Positions 63,330-64,000 of a stretch of DNA of 64,000 bases are shown here, in pieces. The notes below the pieces were generated by a model. The model was given only the letters and a program-made list of their open reading frames with translations. It was not told the origin of the DNA and searched no databases. The position numbers and the translations under genes were made by a program. How positions within the stretch are numbered: the stretch's first letter is position 1; every line of letters begins with the position of its first letter. The stretch is from an uncultured Kordiimonas sp. GTDB taxonomy: Bacteria > Pseudomonadota > Alphaproteobacteria > Sphingomonadales > Kordiimonadaceae. The stretch spans positions 1 through 64,000 of the forward strand of contig CANMRM010000005.1 of assembly GCA_947500295.1 (NCBI GenBank), given 5' to 3'.

Positions 63330-63358
63330 AATATCCCATTAACCGACTTCAAGGTCAA
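63330..63358 (-). promoter_or_regulatory. Probable promoter of the DUF2807 pair
   Basis: On the minus strand TTGACC (63358-63353), 17-base spacer, GATATT (63335-63330). About 80 bases before the GTG start. Confidence 0.4.
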
Positions 63359-63511
63359 GTACTACACGTGTCGTCGACAGAACTGCACGATTTGCCGTAA
63401 AAACTTAAGTTTATACCGTGATATTTACGTAATTTGGTACTGCGCAGCCGAATCACTGGCTGTTTGCTTTCCGTCCGGATTTACAGCAGAATGCCCATAT
63501 TGAGGAGAACT

Positions 63512-63898
63512 ATGGACGATATTTCATCGCAGCAAATCGGCCTCCTGATCGACAATCAGGACCAAAACGGCCAACGCCCCAGGGAGCATAAAAGGACCAG
63601 TGTGGTGTATTTTATGCGACCCGAGCTATCCAAAATACTCGATGTTTATGGCAGAGTGGTTGCCGCTGGTGAATGGCGGGATTATGCGATTGATCACCTT
63701 CGGGACCACGCAGTTTTTTCCATATTTCGCCGTGCCAGCGAGATGCCGCATTACCGCATTATCAAAGAGCCCTCCCTTGCCAACCAGCAGGGTGCCTGGC
63801 GGATTTTGAGCGCAAGTGGCCAGGTGTTGAAACGGGGTCGTCGCCTGGATCAGCTGCTACGCTATTTTGACCGTCATCTGCTGAAAGCTGTTGATTAG
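63512..63898 (+). CDS. DUF2794 family protein
   Basis: 128 residues. Contains the family core VYFMRPELSKILDVYGRVVA, EWRDYAIDHLRDHAVFSIFR (partly quoted) and a C-terminal GRRLDQLLRYFDRHLLK. A conserved alphaproteobacterial protein of unknown function. ATG 63512 has GAGGAG 5 bases upstream; an in-frame start at 63434 adds 26 unlikely residues. Its stop overlaps that of the convergent gene at the right edge. Confidence 0.88.
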   Translation: MDDISSQQIGLLIDNQDQNGQRPREHKRTSVVYFMRPELSKILDVYGRVVAAGEWRDYAIDHLRDHAVFSIFRRASEMPHYRIIKEPSLANQQGAWRILSASGQVLKRGRRLDQLLRYFDRHLLKAVD

Positions 63899-64000
63899 GC
63901 CGAGCGATCAGCACAAAGGCTTTTGATCTTCTGATCAAGGGAAGGCCAGTCGATCGGTTTGGCCGCACAATCATCCATTCCCACGTCAAGATACTCTTTG
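63895..64000 (-). CDS. Response-regulator receiver domain, C-terminal part (cut by window edge)
   Basis: The last 34 codons of a minus-strand gene: KEYLDVGMDDCAAKPIDWPS then a short helix ending CADRSA. The GMDD-x(3)-KP pattern, with conserved Lys, is the end of a functional receiver domain, either CheY-like or the C-terminal receiver of a hybrid histidine kinase. The start lies outside the window. Stop TAA overlaps the DUF2794 stop. Confidence 0.75.
   Translation of the reverse strand, partial: KEYLDVGMDDCAAKPIDWPSLDQKIKSLCADRSA

Overview
This window reads as chromosomal DNA of a free-living, probably marine or otherwise aquatic, alphaproteobacterium. The evidence is a set of alphaproteobacterial families (DUF4167, DUF1178 and DUF2794 proteins, a ComF-like protein beside glutaredoxin, an orphan Flp pilin), gene orders typical of that class (ubiG / lysC-ptsP-ispG-hisS-prfA-prmC-DUF4167-clpB; accA-xerD / aroK-aroB-corC) and three TonB-dependent receptors. 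An order-level guess (Kordiimonadales- or Rhodospirillales-like) rests on style and memory and is not proven. No insertion sequence, prophage, CRISPR array, toxin-antitoxin module, defence island or tRNA gene was found, so this is mostly core genome with a few accessory spots.

Layout: 1-200 is the promoter and boxA leader of a ribosomal RNA operon running off the left edge on the minus strand. It diverges from an M23 peptidoglycan peptidase and a small secreted protein. 3.1-10.5 kb holds two very large TonB-dependent receptors flanking a degenerate receiver-domain protein. 10.5-13.2 kb is clpB. 13.4-24.6 kb is a long minus-strand run: lysC, a nitronate monooxygenase, ptsP, a RodZ-like protein, ispG, hisS, prfA, prmC and a DUF4167 protein, with 4-base start/stop overlaps at hisS-prfA and prfA-prmC. 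24.7-32.1 kb holds ubiG and small housekeeping genes (DUF1178, nitrilase-like, grxC, comF-like, BioC-like, nucleotidyltransferase, mutT, flp, argJ). secA follows at 32.5 kb with two SEC-C zinc tails and a 17-bp tandem repeat behind it.

35.4-44.4 kb: a secreted unknown protein whose ribosome-binding site lies inside a strong hairpin; nrdB and nrdA, unlinked, each with an NrdR-box-like site; a dehydratase/cyclodeaminase pair resembling EutB/EutC; a decayed epimerase gene; accA and xerD. 44.4-50 kb: a 731-residue secreted protein of unknown function, a 51-residue membrane microprotein, aroK, aroB and a CorC/CNNM-type protein. 50-64 kb: a third TonB-dependent receptor, an MBL-fold enzyme, htpG with a heat-shock-like promoter, a four-gene Gld-like ABC export cluster, a LigE-like glutathione transferase, two tandem DUF2807 proteins, a DUF2794 protein, and the 3' end of a receiver-domain gene cut by the window edge.

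Coherent functional blocks are protein quality control (clpB, htpG), translation termination (prfA with its methylase prmC), deoxyribonucleotide synthesis (nrdA/nrdB under probable NrdR control), envelope biogenesis and transport (secA, M23 peptidase, RodZ-like protein, TonB receptors, Gld-like ABC system) and amino-acid biosynthesis (lysC, argJ, aroK, aroB). The best leads for new biology are the hairpin that buries the ribosome-binding site at 35455-35501, the non-phosphorylatable receiver between two giant receptors, the doubled SEC-C tail of SecA, the tandem DUF2807 pair with a structured RNA-like element downstream, and the unknown proteins at 35.5 and 44.4-46.8 kb.
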